9,906 bases of DNA from positions 1-9,906 of the forward strand of contig JABDJQ010000322.1 in assembly GCA_013002425.1 (NCBI GenBank), written 5' to 3'. This stretch comes from Gemmatimonadota bacterium (GTDB taxonomy: Bacteria > Orphanbacterota > Orphanbacteria > Orphanbacterales > Orphanbacteraceae). A program made the position numbers and the translations under genes. How positions within the stretch are numbered: position 1 is the first letter of the stretch; every line of letters begins with the position of its first letter. Below the pieces are notes generated by a model, which had not been told where the DNA came from, searched no databases, and worked only from the letters and a program-made list of their open reading frames with translations. Positions 1 to 7,692 of the stretch are shown here, in pieces.

Positions 1-1
1 C

Positions 2-933
<932 letters not shown>

Positions 934-934
<1 letters not shown>

Positions 935-1737
935 TGAAGACATACGTGCGCTACGAGCCGGATGCGCAGGGCATCGTGACGATCACGCTCGACAGGCCGC
1001 GCACGAGAAACGGCTTCGACGACGTCATGGCCTCCCAGATGGTCGCCCGTTTTCGCGAGGCGACGACCGATCCTGACTGCCGCCTCTTGATCGTTACGGG
1101 GGCGGGGGATTCGTTCTGCGCGGGCGGCGATCTCCGGTTCATGGAGAAGGCGGTCTCCGAAGGACGCACGGACGACGCGATGAAGCTCGTTCTGCGCGGC
1201 ACGGAAGTCGTTCGCCTCGTGCACGGCGCGCCGATGCCCGTGATCGCGGCGCTGAACGGGCCGGCGGTAGGCGGCGGCGCCTCGCTCGCGCTCGCGTGCG
1301 ACCTTCGCTTGATTCGCGAGGACGCGCGGATCCATCTGAGCTACGCGAAGCTCGGTCTCATCCCGGCGTGGGGCGGGTCGTGGTTCCTTCCGCGCCTTGT
1401 CGGCGAGTCGAAGGCGCTCGAGCTTCTTCTTGCTGCCGAGCCGATCGAAGCGCCCCGGGCGCTGTCGCTCGGACTCGTGAACGCCGTCATCGCGCTTGAC
1501 GAGTGGGAGGGCGAACTTCGCCGCCGGGCTCTCGCGATCGCGGAGCATCCGGCGGGAGCCGTGCGATCGATCAAACAGATGATTCATTCTTCGTCAGGCC
1601 GATCGTTCGAACACGTGCTTGCCGTCGAGGAAAAGGAACAGCGCGCCATGTTCGAATCGTACGAAACGCGCGAACGCCTCTCACGAGCCGCCCGGCCCGG
1701 CCGGCGCGAAACAGAAGACGGGAAAAAGCCTTCATGA
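934..1737 (+). CDS. Crotonase-fold (enoyl-CoA hydratase/isomerase family) protein lacking the usual catalytic acids
   Basis: A 267-residue protein of normal crotonase length. The start ATG shares its A with the thiolase TGA; an upstream in-frame ATG at 880 would overlap the thiolase by 55 bp and is less likely. The CoA oxyanion-hole signatures are present: FCAGGDL (A63-D66) and NGPAVGGG (G113-G115). The segment GLIPAWGGSWFLPRLVG (residues 141-157) resembles PaaG, the ring-1,2-epoxyphenylacetyl-CoA isomerase. Aligned by eye, rat hydratase Glu144 corresponds to Ser117 and Glu164 to Tyr137. The PaaG Asp in GLIPD corresponds to Ala145. All three acid positions are therefore substituted, and simple enoyl-CoA hydration is doubtful. 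Other crotonase activities (isomerase, hydrolase, decarboxylase) remain open. The C-terminal tail after about residue 245 is Arg-rich and lacks the usual FLEKR-like ending. It sits between a thiolase and a hydroxyacyl-CoA dehydrogenase, so an acyl-CoA substrate is very likely. Confidence 0.92.
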
Positions 1738-2594
1738 GTCGATCGATCAGGAAAATCGCCGTAATCGGGGCAGGCACCATGGGGCACGGGATCGCGCAGG
1801 TCGCGGCGATGGCGGGCTACGAGGCGTGCCTGACCGACACGAACGAAGAGACGCTGAACAGCGCCCTTTCTCATATCACCGCGAATCTGCAGGCCGGCGT
1901 CGACCGAGGGGTCGTGTCATCCGACCTCAAGGAAGTCACGATCAGCCGGCTCGCGATCGGAACCCTCTCCGAAGCGCTCGTGAAAGTGGACCTCGTGGTC
2001 GAAGCGATCGTGGAAGATCTCGCGATCAAGCAGGCGCTCATGCTCGAGATCGAGAGGCGTGTCTCGAAAGAGACGATTCTGGCGAGCAATACATCGTCGC
2101 TTCCCATTCGTAAAATCGGTTCCGGTCTCGTACACCCCGGTCGCATGATCGGCATGCACTTCTTCAATCCCGTGCACATCATGAAGCTCGTCGAAGTCGT
2201 AGTGAGCGAGAAGACGAGCATGAAAGTACGGGATGCCGTCGTCGCGTGCGCGGGGAAGATGGGAAAGGAAGCGATCGTCGTGAAGGACGTGCCCGGATTC
2301 GCGACGAGCAGGCTGGGCGTGGTCATCGGTCTCGAGGCGATTCGCATGCTCGAACAGGAAGTGGCTTCCGCCGAGGACATCGACAAGGCGATGGAACTCG
2401 GCTACAAGCATCCCATGGGGCCGCTTCGACTGACGGATCTCGTGGGGCTCGACGTACGCCTCGCCATCGCCAGAACGCTGCACGAAGAACTCGGCGCCGA
2501 GCAGTTTCGTCCGCCCGCGCTTCTCGAAAAGAAAGTCGCGGCAGGCGAACTCGGCAGGAAGTCGGGCCGCGGCTTCTACAAATGGCCCGAGTAA
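1734..2594 (+). CDS. hbd: 3-hydroxyacyl-CoA (3-hydroxybutyryl-CoA) dehydrogenase
   Basis: A 286-residue stand-alone NAD-dependent dehydrogenase oxidising (S)-3-hydroxyacyl-CoA to 3-ketoacyl-CoA, the substrate of the thiolase encoded two genes upstream. The Rossmann motif is G12-A-G14-T-M-G17, followed by Asp35 at the end of the second strand, which favours NAD over NADP. Aligned with human HAD, catalytic Ser is S121 (SNTSS), His is H142 (GMHFFNP) and Glu is E154. Human Asn208 corresponds to S192 in PGFATSRLG. From memory this PGFATSR variant recurs in a clade of bacterial enzymes, so it need not mean loss of function. The C-terminal helical domain is intact (GYKHPMGPLRLTDLVGLDV, then GRKSGRGFYKW at the end). 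The ATG at 1734 forms an ATGA overlap with the crotonase stop, indicating translational coupling. The longer in-frame ORF upstream runs antiparallel to no known domain and is a shadow of the crotonase gene. Confidence 0.95.
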   Translation: MSRSIRKIAVIGAGTMGHGIAQVAAMAGYEACLTDTNEETLNSALSHITANLQAGVDRGVVSSDLKEVTISRLAIGTLSEALVKVDLVVEAIVEDLAIKQALMLEIERRVSKETILASNTSSLPIRKIGSGLVHPGRMIGMHFFNPVHIMKLVEVVVSEKTSMKVRDAVVACAGKMGKEAIVVKDVPGFATSRLGVVIGLEAIRMLEQEVASAEDIDKAMELGYKHPMGPLRLTDLVGLDVRLAIARTLHEELGAEQFRPPALLEKKVAAGELGRKSGRGFYKWPE

Positions 2595-3451
2595 TGGTTA
2601 CCGATATCCACATTCACGTGCAGCCGTGGGACCAGCTGAAGCCGGCCGTGCGCGACGTGCTGCGCGCCGGGCACGAGGATCACTGGGAGTTTCTGCAGTC
2701 GCTCGCGACCGACCCTTCGATCCTGCTCGCGGAGATGGACCGTTCGGGAATCGATCGCGTGGGCCTCGTGAACTACGTGAGCCCCGACGTCATGGGGTTC
2801 GACGATTCCACGAACGATTTTGTCGCGCGCTACGCCGCGCACTCGCCCGAACGCCTGCTCCCGATCGGCAGCGCGCATCCGAAGTACACGAAGGATCCCG
2901 TCGCCGCCGTCGATCGTCTTGTCGATCTCGGCATCCGGTGCTTCAAGATCCATCCGTGCCATCAGGTGTTTCCCGCGAACGCGTATACCGACGGCCTCGA
3001 CGCGCTCGGGAAGATTTATGCGCGGTGCGAAGAACGCGGCCTGCCCATCATGATTCATACGGGAACGAGCATATTCCCCGGCGCGCGGTCGAAGTACGGG
3101 AAGCCGATGGAAATCGACGATGTCGCGATCGATTATCCCGACCTTACGATTCTGATGGCGCACGGCGGGCGTCCGCTCTGGACCGACGAAGCGTTCTTCG
3201 TGCTTCGCCGTCACCCGAACGTCTCTCTCGATCTGTCGGGCATCCCGCCGAAGAAGCTGCTCGCGTATTTTCCGCGCATCGAGGAACTCGCGGGGCGCGT
3301 GCTCTGGGGGACCGACTGGCCGAGTCCGGGCGTGCGCAGTCTGGGATCGAACCTCGCCCAGTTCATGGACCTGCCGCTCTCCGACACGTTCAAAAGGGGC
3401 GCTACGGTCGAGACCCCGCTCAGGCTTTTTCCGGTTCGTCCCGGAACTTGA
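2594..3451 (+). CDS. Metal-dependent amidohydrolase (amidohydrolase 2 / ACMSD-like family)
   Basis: A 285-residue TIM-barrel hydrolase/decarboxylase of the PF04909 type. Metal ligands are visible in order: H6-x-H8 on strand 1 (DIHIHVQPW), H155 on strand 5 (IMIHTGTS), H190 on strand 6 (LMAHGG) and D241 on strand 8 (WGTDWPSPG). K118-I-H120 (FKIHPCH) and another His follow in the middle of the barrel. Members hydrolyse amides or lactones or decarboxylate aromatic and related acids (ACMSD, resorcylate and 5-carboxyvanillate decarboxylases); the exact reaction cannot be read from sequence. The start chosen is ATG 2594, which shares its A with the dehydrogenase TAA (TAATG), matching the style of the other two junctions. 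ATG 2582 in the same frame, adding MARV, is an alternative. Being the fourth coupled gene in an acyl-CoA operon, it probably acts on a substrate or by-product of that pathway. Its 3' end overlaps msrB on the other strand. Confidence 0.9.
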   Translation: MVTDIHIHVQPWDQLKPAVRDVLRAGHEDHWEFLQSLATDPSILLAEMDRSGIDRVGLVNYVSPDVMGFDDSTNDFVARYAAHSPERLLPIGSAHPKYTKDPVAAVDRLVDLGIRCFKIHPCHQVFPANAYTDGLDALGKIYARCEERGLPIMIHTGTSIFPGARSKYGKPMEIDDVAIDYPDLTILMAHGGRPLWTDEAFFVLRRHPNVSLDLSGIPPKKLLAYFPRIEELAGRVLWGTDWPSPGVRSLGSNLAQFMDLPLSDTFKRGATVETPLRLFPVRPGT

Positions 3452-3833
3452 GCGATGCGGAATTGATGCAGTAACGAAGTCCGGTCGGAGGCGGGCCGTC
3501 GTCGAAGAGATGGCCGAGATGCGCTTCGCACGCGGCGCACACGACTTCGCTCCGCTTCATCCCGAACGAAACGTCCGTCTTCAGCGCGACCGCGTCTTCT
3601 TCGATCGGCCGCCAGTAGCTCGGCCACCCCGACCCCGAGTCGTATTTCTCGTCCGAACGGAAGAGCGGTGTTTCGCAGCAGACACACGTGTAGACGCCCG
3701 GCTTCTTGCTGTCCCAGAAGCATCCCGTGAACGCGCGCTCGGTGCCGCCCTTGCGCGCCACGTGATACTGCTCCTCGGTCAGCTCTTTGCGCCACTCTTC
3801 TTCACTCTTCCGAATTTGCTTTTTCTCGCTCAC
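3420..3833 (-). CDS. msrB: Peptide-methionine (R)-S-oxide reductase MsrB
   Basis: Reduces the R epimer of methionine sulfoxide in proteins and free Met, normally with thioredoxin. From a GTG start at 3833 the protein is 137 residues, the usual MsrB length. The only upstream ATG (3926) would add 31 residues without family resemblance and run into the divergent sppA gene. A GGAG/AAAGGG stretch precedes the GTG. Structural zinc is held by C50-VC-C53 and C99-AA-C102. The catalytic Cys is C122 in RYCINSASLKF. The common resolving-Cys position (E. coli YDSGCGWPS) is Ser68 here (YDSGSGWPS). An additional Cys, C38 in AFTGCFWD, is in a region that supplies an alternative resolving Cys in some MsrBs. 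No signal peptide is seen, so it is probably cytoplasmic. It is convergent with the amidohydrolase gene and divergent from sppA. Confidence 0.94.
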   Translation of the reverse strand: MSEKKQIRKSEEEWRKELTEEQYHVARKGGTERAFTGCFWDSKKPGVYTCVCCETPLFRSDEKYDSGSGWPSYWRPIEEDAVALKTDVSFGMKRSEVVCAACEAHLGHLFDDGPPPTGLRYCINSASLKFRDEPEKA

Positions 3834-3844
3834 TTTTGGCCGTA

Positions 3845-3854
3845 CCCTTTCTCC
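3845..3854 (-). promoter_or_regulatory. Ribosome binding site supporting the GTG start of msrB
   Basis: Read on the minus strand this is GGAGAAAGGG, with AAAGGG ending 11 nt before the GTG at 3833. It decides the start because the frame has no ATG between 3926 and the conserved core, and the ATG at 3926 lies inside the divergent sppA gene. Confidence 0.55.
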
Positions 3855-3891
3855 GAATGCCGCCTCGCGGCCCGATCCCCAGAATCCGTAC

Positions 3892-3899
3892 AGAGGTGA
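3892..3899 (+). promoter_or_regulatory. Ribosome binding site deciding the start of the sppA-like gene
   Basis: AGAGGTGA lies 7 nt before ATG 3907. It fixes this start rather than the ORF's first in-frame ATG at 3787, which falls inside msrB on the other strand. The protein that follows begins directly with a signal peptide, which agrees. Confidence 0.8.
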
Positions 3900-3906
3900 T
3901 TTACAA

Positions 3907-6483
3907 ATGAAACGTAACAATCGCACGCTCGCCGGCGCGCTCCTTCTTTTTCTGCTCGCGTTTTCGCCGGTCGCCGGCGCGCTCGCGAACGAGGGCGGAC
4001 GACTTCCAGATTACCACACGGGAAGCGATCAGGTTCCGCAGACCCCTTCTGTTACGGGGGGTGCGGTGGGCGCGTTCGCGAATCCCGCGTCGTGGGCGAC
4101 GACCGCGCGCGGCGAAGCCGCGTTCTGGTGGAATGACGGCTCGGTGCGAAAAGGAAATCTCGACAACTACGGCTTTTCGCTCGGGCGCGGGCTCGGTTTC
4201 GCGATGCAGCGGAACCAAATGGGCGGGCCCGTGGACAACTTCGCCGTTTTCGACTATCAACTCGGCTTCGCGTCCGGCAATCGCGCCGGCCATTTCGGCA
4301 TTGCGTATCAGTGGTCCGGCGGCGACGACGAGCGTATCGGACGCGAGAAGGTCGTCAAGGCAGGTTCGATCAGCCGCCCGAACCGGTACTTGTCGTACGG
4401 CATGGCGGGCCATTTCTCGACCGAATCTCCGGAGCGTCTCGGCGTGTTCGACTTCGGCGTTCGCCCGATTCTCGGGAAACCGCTTCTGACGCTGTTTTCC
4501 GATTACTCGGTGCGGAACGGAGAGAAGATCGACGAGGGGCGGTGGGGCGCCGGGTTCGAAGTCCGGCCGTACCGCGGGATTCATGTCGGGATGAAGTTTC
4601 GCGATGCCACGGGCGCCGACGAATATGCGTACAGTCTGAATCTCGGTGTCACGCTCGGGGGGAGCGGGTTTCACGTGCTTCCGAGCTACGACGAAGAAGG
4701 GGAGCGGCGCAACGCGTCGGGGCTTCGCCCGACGACCTATCTCGTGCGCATGGATCCGCCGTATCAGGGGCTCCCGCTCGCGAACCTGATCCGCAAGGCA
4801 GTCGACGGCAATCGCTATGTCGAGATGGATCTCCGCGACCGTGCGCTCGTCTATCAAACGGCGCAATGGTTCGACGACGATCGGATCGCGTGGCTCGATC
4901 TCGCGCGCGACCTCGAACACATTCGTGACGACGTTGCCGTACGCGGAGTCGCGATCAATCTCGCGGGATTCCGCGGCAGCCCGGTCATGCTGTGGGAGTT
5001 TCGCGAGAAATTGCGCGAACTGCAGCGCGCGGGCAAGGAAGTCATCGTGCACATGGAGCGCGGCGAGATGCCGCTCTACTATCTCGCCTCCGTCGCTGAC
5101 GACATCTCGATCGATCCGCAGGGCGACCTGCTGCTGCCGGGTCTCGCGCTGCAGCGCACGTACATGAAGAGCGCGCTCGACAAGCTCGGCCTCGGGTTTC
5201 GCGAGTTCCGGTACTTCCAGTACAAGACCGCGGTGAACACGCTCGTACGAGACGAAATGTCCGAAGGGGACAAGGAACAGCTCGGCCGCATCGTCGACGT
5301 CATTTACGAAACGTGGCGCGCCGGCATCTGCGAAGGGCGCGGATTCGAGAACGCGCATTTCGACAAGATGGTGGAGGACGCCGCCCTCGTGACCGCGCGC
5401 GACGCGATACGATGGAAGCTCGTCGACCGCCTCGGTCGCTGGGACGAACTCGAGAAGTGGCTCGAGGAGGAGAGAGGGGGGGCGCGCCTCGGCCCGCTGC
5501 CCTTCGATCGCGATCGCCTGGTTCACCCGGATGAGCGCTGGGGACGTCCGAAGGAGCTGGCGGTCGTCTACGCGGTCGGCGTGTGCGACATGAACTCGGG
5601 GATACGCGGGCGCGATACGTCGAAGCATCTGCGCGATCTCGCTGACCGCAGGGACGTGGCCGCCGTCGTTCTTCGCGCGGACTCGCCCGGAGGCGACCCG
5701 CTTCCGAGCGATCTCGTGGTCGCCGGTCTCGAGAAGAACCGCGAGGAAGGGAAGCCCGTCGTCGTCACGCAGGGGAACGTGGCCGCTTCGGGCGGCTACT
5801 GGATCAGTATGCCGGGCGACGCGATCTTCACGGGGCCGCTCACGATCACGGGCTCGATCGGCGTGATCTCCGGCTGGCTCTACGACAACGGAGTCGGGGA
5901 GAAGACCGGTTTCCGCGCCGAAGGGCCGCAGCGCGGTTCGCACAGCGATCTGTTCAGCGGCATTCGGTTTCCGCTGGTCGGCAGGATCCCGGCCCGCGAC
6001 GTCACCCCCGTGGAAGAGGCCAGAATCAAGACGCTCATCCTGGAGCTTTACGGCGAATTCGTCGGCACCGTCGCGAAGAACCGCGACCTCGACAGCGCCG
6101 GCGTGCACACGATCGCGCAGGGGCGTGTCTGGATGGGCGGCGACGCGATCGATCGCAAGCTCTGCGACCGGCAGGGTTCGTTTACGGACGCCATTCTCGA
6201 CGCGAAGCGGCGCGCCGGGCTCGAGCCGGACGAAGAGGTGATCTTCAGCGAGTTTCCGGAGCGCCAACGGTTCCGGCTGCCGCGGATTCTGCCGGATATT
6301 CCGGGGATGGGCATGCTCCACGCCGCGTGGAATCATTTTCGGCCCCGGAGCGCGCCTGCGTTATCATCTGCGGAGCCTGACTACGCCATGACGTATCTGG
6401 AGAGCGTACTGGGCGCTCACGGGAATCCGCTCGCTTTGATGCCCCCCGAGCAGCTTCTCGAAGAATGGTTCGTGACCGAGTAA
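3907..6483 (+). CDS. sppA: Signal peptide peptidase SppA-type serine protease with N-terminal beta-rich (barrel-like) domain
   Basis: An 858-residue exported protein. Residues 1-27 form a signal peptide (MKRNN, hydrophobic core, then ALA and likely cleavage before Asn28) rather than SppA's usual permanent membrane anchor. Residues ~30-300 are rich in alternating hydrophobic/polar strands with Gly and aromatic residues, and begin with TGGAVGAFANPASW. This recalls PorV/TraF-like outer-membrane barrels. Residues ~305-830 hold the tandem SppA domains. The catalytic Lys is K440 in FQYKTAVNTLVRDEM, matching E. coli Lys209. The nucleophile is S628 in NVAASGGYW, followed by TITGSIGVISG, matching Ser409. 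Both dyad residues are intact, so it should be active. SppA degrades leftover signal peptides and may act in envelope quality control. E. coli SppA is 618 residues, so the extra length is the N-terminal domain. It leads an operon with two more envelope genes. The protease call is firm; outer-membrane location is inferred. Confidence 0.9.
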   Translation: MKRNNRTLAGALLLFLLAFSPVAGALANEGGRLPDYHTGSDQVPQTPSVTGGAVGAFANPASWATTARGEAAFWWNDGSVRKGNLDNYGFSLGRGLGFAMQRNQMGGPVDNFAVFDYQLGFASGNRAGHFGIAYQWSGGDDERIGREKVVKAGSISRPNRYLSYGMAGHFSTESPERLGVFDFGVRPILGKPLLTLFSDYSVRNGEKIDEGRWGAGFEVRPYRGIHVGMKFRDATGADEYAYSLNLGVTLGGSGFHVLPSYDEEGERRNASGLRPTTYLVRMDPPYQGLPLANLIRKAVDGNRYVEMDLRDRALVYQTAQWFDDDRIAWLDLARDLEHIRDDVAVRGVAINLAGFRGSPVMLWEFREKLRELQRAGKEVIVHMERGEMPLYYLASVADDISIDPQGDLLLPGLALQRTYMKSALDKLGLGFREFRYFQYKTAVNTLVRDEMSEGDKEQLGRIVDVIYETWRAGICEGRGFENAHFDKMVEDAALVTARDAIRWKLVDRLGRWDELEKWLEEERGGARLGPLPFDRDRLVHPDERWGRPKELAVVYAVGVCDMNSGIRGRDTSKHLRDLADRRDVAAVVLRADSPGGDPLPSDLVVAGLEKNREEGKPVVVTQGNVAASGGYWISMPGDAIFTGPLTITGSIGVISGWLYDNGVGEKTGFRAEGPQRGSHSDLFSGIRFPLVGRIPARDVTPVEEARIKTLILELYGEFVGTVAKNRDLDSAGVHTIAQGRVWMGGDAIDRKLCDRQGSFTDAILDAKRRAGLEPDEEVIFSEFPERQRFRLPRILPDIPGMGMLHAAWNHFRPRSAPALSSAEPDYAMTYLESVLGAHGNPLALMPPEQLLEEWFVTE

Positions 6484-6490
6484 TCGATCG

Positions 6491-6499
6491 AGGGAGGAG
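6491..6499 (+). promoter_or_regulatory. Strong Shine-Dalgarno of the heme-motif outer-membrane gene
   Basis: AGGGAGGAG, 8 nt before ATG 6508, in the 24-bp gap after the sppA-like stop. It confirms this start and suggests good translation within one transcript. Confidence 0.75.
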
Positions 6500-6507
6500 T
6501 TTCGTCG

Positions 6508-7671
6508 ATGAATGATCGAAGCAGCCGCGACCGAAGGGTGACATGGGTTCTGCGGGGAGCGTTCTTCGCGTCGCTCGTCACCGTCGCGTTCTTTACGGGC
6601 CGTTCCGTCGACGCGATTCCTCGCTACTCGGCCGAGTACGGGCAGCGATGCGCGCTCTGTCACGTGAACCCTTCGGGGGGCGGCCTTCGGACGAGCTACG
6701 CGAGCCAGTTTCTGGTGCCCACGGAAATGGTTGCGAACCAGTTCGACATGGAAGAGCTCGGCGGGATCGATCCGCAGATCAACGACCACATCACGATCGG
6801 AACCGACGTCCGCACGATCGCGCGCTACTCGCGCGAGGACGCGCAGCGGTCGCAGAACAACTTCTTCCAGATGCAGGGCGATCTCTACCTCGCGTTTCAG
6901 GGAGGCGAGAAGTTCACGATCTATCTCGATCGCGGGCAGAGCACCACGTACGAACTCTTCGGCATGGCGCAGATTCTTCCGTACACGGGCTATGTGAAAG
7001 TCGGGCGTTTCACGCCGGCCTACGGTTGGAAGTTCGCGGACCACAACGCGTTCGTGCGCGAGCGTCTCGGATTTCTTCCGCCGGCGCATACGGACGTGGG
7101 CGTGGAACTCGGCATCTTCCCCGCAAACATGACGATTCAGGCGGCTCTTCTGAACGGAAACGCGGGGAGCACGCTCGATACGAACGACGAGCCTTCGTTC
7201 GCCGCGCGCGCGGGCCGGCGATGGAATCGCGGCGACTTCGGCGTCTTTCTCGGCGGCTCCTATCAATACGACGCCGAACGCCCCTTCGTCGGCGGAGACG
7301 CGCTTGCCAGGAACCAGGCGGGCCCGTTCGGGTATCTGAACTACAGGCGCGTCACCTGGCTCGGCGAGGCCGACTGGGTGAACCGCGATCTGCCTGACTC
7401 CGACGAGGCGATCACGTCTTTCGTCATGTCTCACGAAGTGGCCGTGCACGCGATGCGCGGACTCGACATCGTGGGCGGTTTCAGCTACATGGACCCCGAT
7501 CTGGACCTCAAGACGGGGACATGGTCGCGCTGGAGCGGGGGCGTGGAGTGGTTCGTGAATCCGTTCCTGGTCGTGAGCGGTCTCGTGCAGTCGTATCAGG
7601 CGGAAGAGGGCGACGCGATCACGGAAGAGGACTACGAACAGGCCGTGCTCCAGGCCCATTTTCTCTACTAG
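6508..7671 (+). CDS. Predicted outer-membrane beta-barrel protein with one N-terminal c-type heme motif
   Basis: A 387-residue protein. Residues 11-36 (basic start, hydrophobic stretch, SVDA) look like a signal peptide with cleavage near residue 36. Just after it stands a single CxxCH motif, C48-A-L-C51-H52, followed by VNPSGGGLRTSYASQF. This motif covalently binds heme c once exported, if a cytochrome maturation system exists. The rest alternates short amphipathic strands and turns (for example GYVKVGRFTPAYGWKF, VGVELGIFPANMTIQAALLN, GVFLGGSYQY). It ends in an aromatic residue (AHFLY), as outer-membrane barrels usually do. I recognise the CxxCH-VNPSGGG-plus-barrel arrangement as a type seen among uncharacterised porin-like proteins, but cannot name a characterised family. 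Its role might be porin, electron-transfer conduit or structural protein. It lies 24 bp after the sppA-like gene and 21 bp before the YceI gene, so one operon is likely. Confidence 0.82.
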   Translation: MNDRSSRDRRVTWVLRGAFFASLVTVAFFTGRSVDAIPRYSAEYGQRCALCHVNPSGGGLRTSYASQFLVPTEMVANQFDMEELGGIDPQINDHITIGTDVRTIARYSREDAQRSQNNFFQMQGDLYLAFQGGEKFTIYLDRGQSTTYELFGMAQILPYTGYVKVGRFTPAYGWKFADHNAFVRERLGFLPPAHTDVGVELGIFPANMTIQAALLNGNAGSTLDTNDEPSFAARAGRRWNRGDFGVFLGGSYQYDAERPFVGGDALARNQAGPFGYLNYRRVTWLGEADWVNRDLPDSDEAITSFVMSHEVAVHAMRGLDIVGGFSYMDPDLDLKTGTWSRWSGGVEWFVNPFLVVSGLVQSYQAEEGDAITEEDYEQAVLQAHFLY

Positions 7672-7692
7672 CGCTCCGGAAGGCGAGAAGAA

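Larger units (their letters stand above)
3834..3906. other. Divergent intergenic region between msrB and sppA
   Basis: This 73-bp gap must hold at least one promoter, since the two flanking genes are transcribed away from each other, unless the promoters lie inside the coding regions. I found no pair of -35/-10 hexamers on either strand that I would defend. There is no clear inverted repeat. Both ribosome binding sites are within it. Confidence 0.5.

Noticed and set aside
1650..1737. Possible frameshift at the end of the crotonase gene, because the C-terminal tail is Arg-rich and lacks the usual FLEKR-like ending
   Set aside because: Neither of the other two frames restores a convincing crotonase C-terminus, and the present stop gives a neat ATGA overlap with the next gene. 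The tail is therefore more likely just divergent.
3425..3440. The GCTTTTTCC run near the end of the amidohydrolase gene as a terminator
   Set aside because: The T run is only five bases, lies inside both coding regions, and I see no stable stem before it.
3787..3906. A longer sppA-like protein starting at ATG 3787
   Set aside because: The extension lies inside msrB on the other strand and would bury the signal peptide 40 residues in; ATG 3907 has a good Shine-Dalgarno.
3834..3926. An N-terminal extension of MsrB to the ATG at 3926
   Set aside because: The extra residues do not resemble a signal peptide or the family, the extension overlaps the start of the divergent sppA gene, and the GTG at 3833 has a ribosome site and gives the normal length.
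3901..6336. An 811-codon open frame on the minus strand, opposite the sppA-like gene
   Set aside because: Its translation is Arg/Glu/Val-rich without any recognisable domain or signal, and it is the mirror of a gene with clear SppA motifs, a signal peptide and a good ribosome site. Long antisense frames are expected in high-GC genes.
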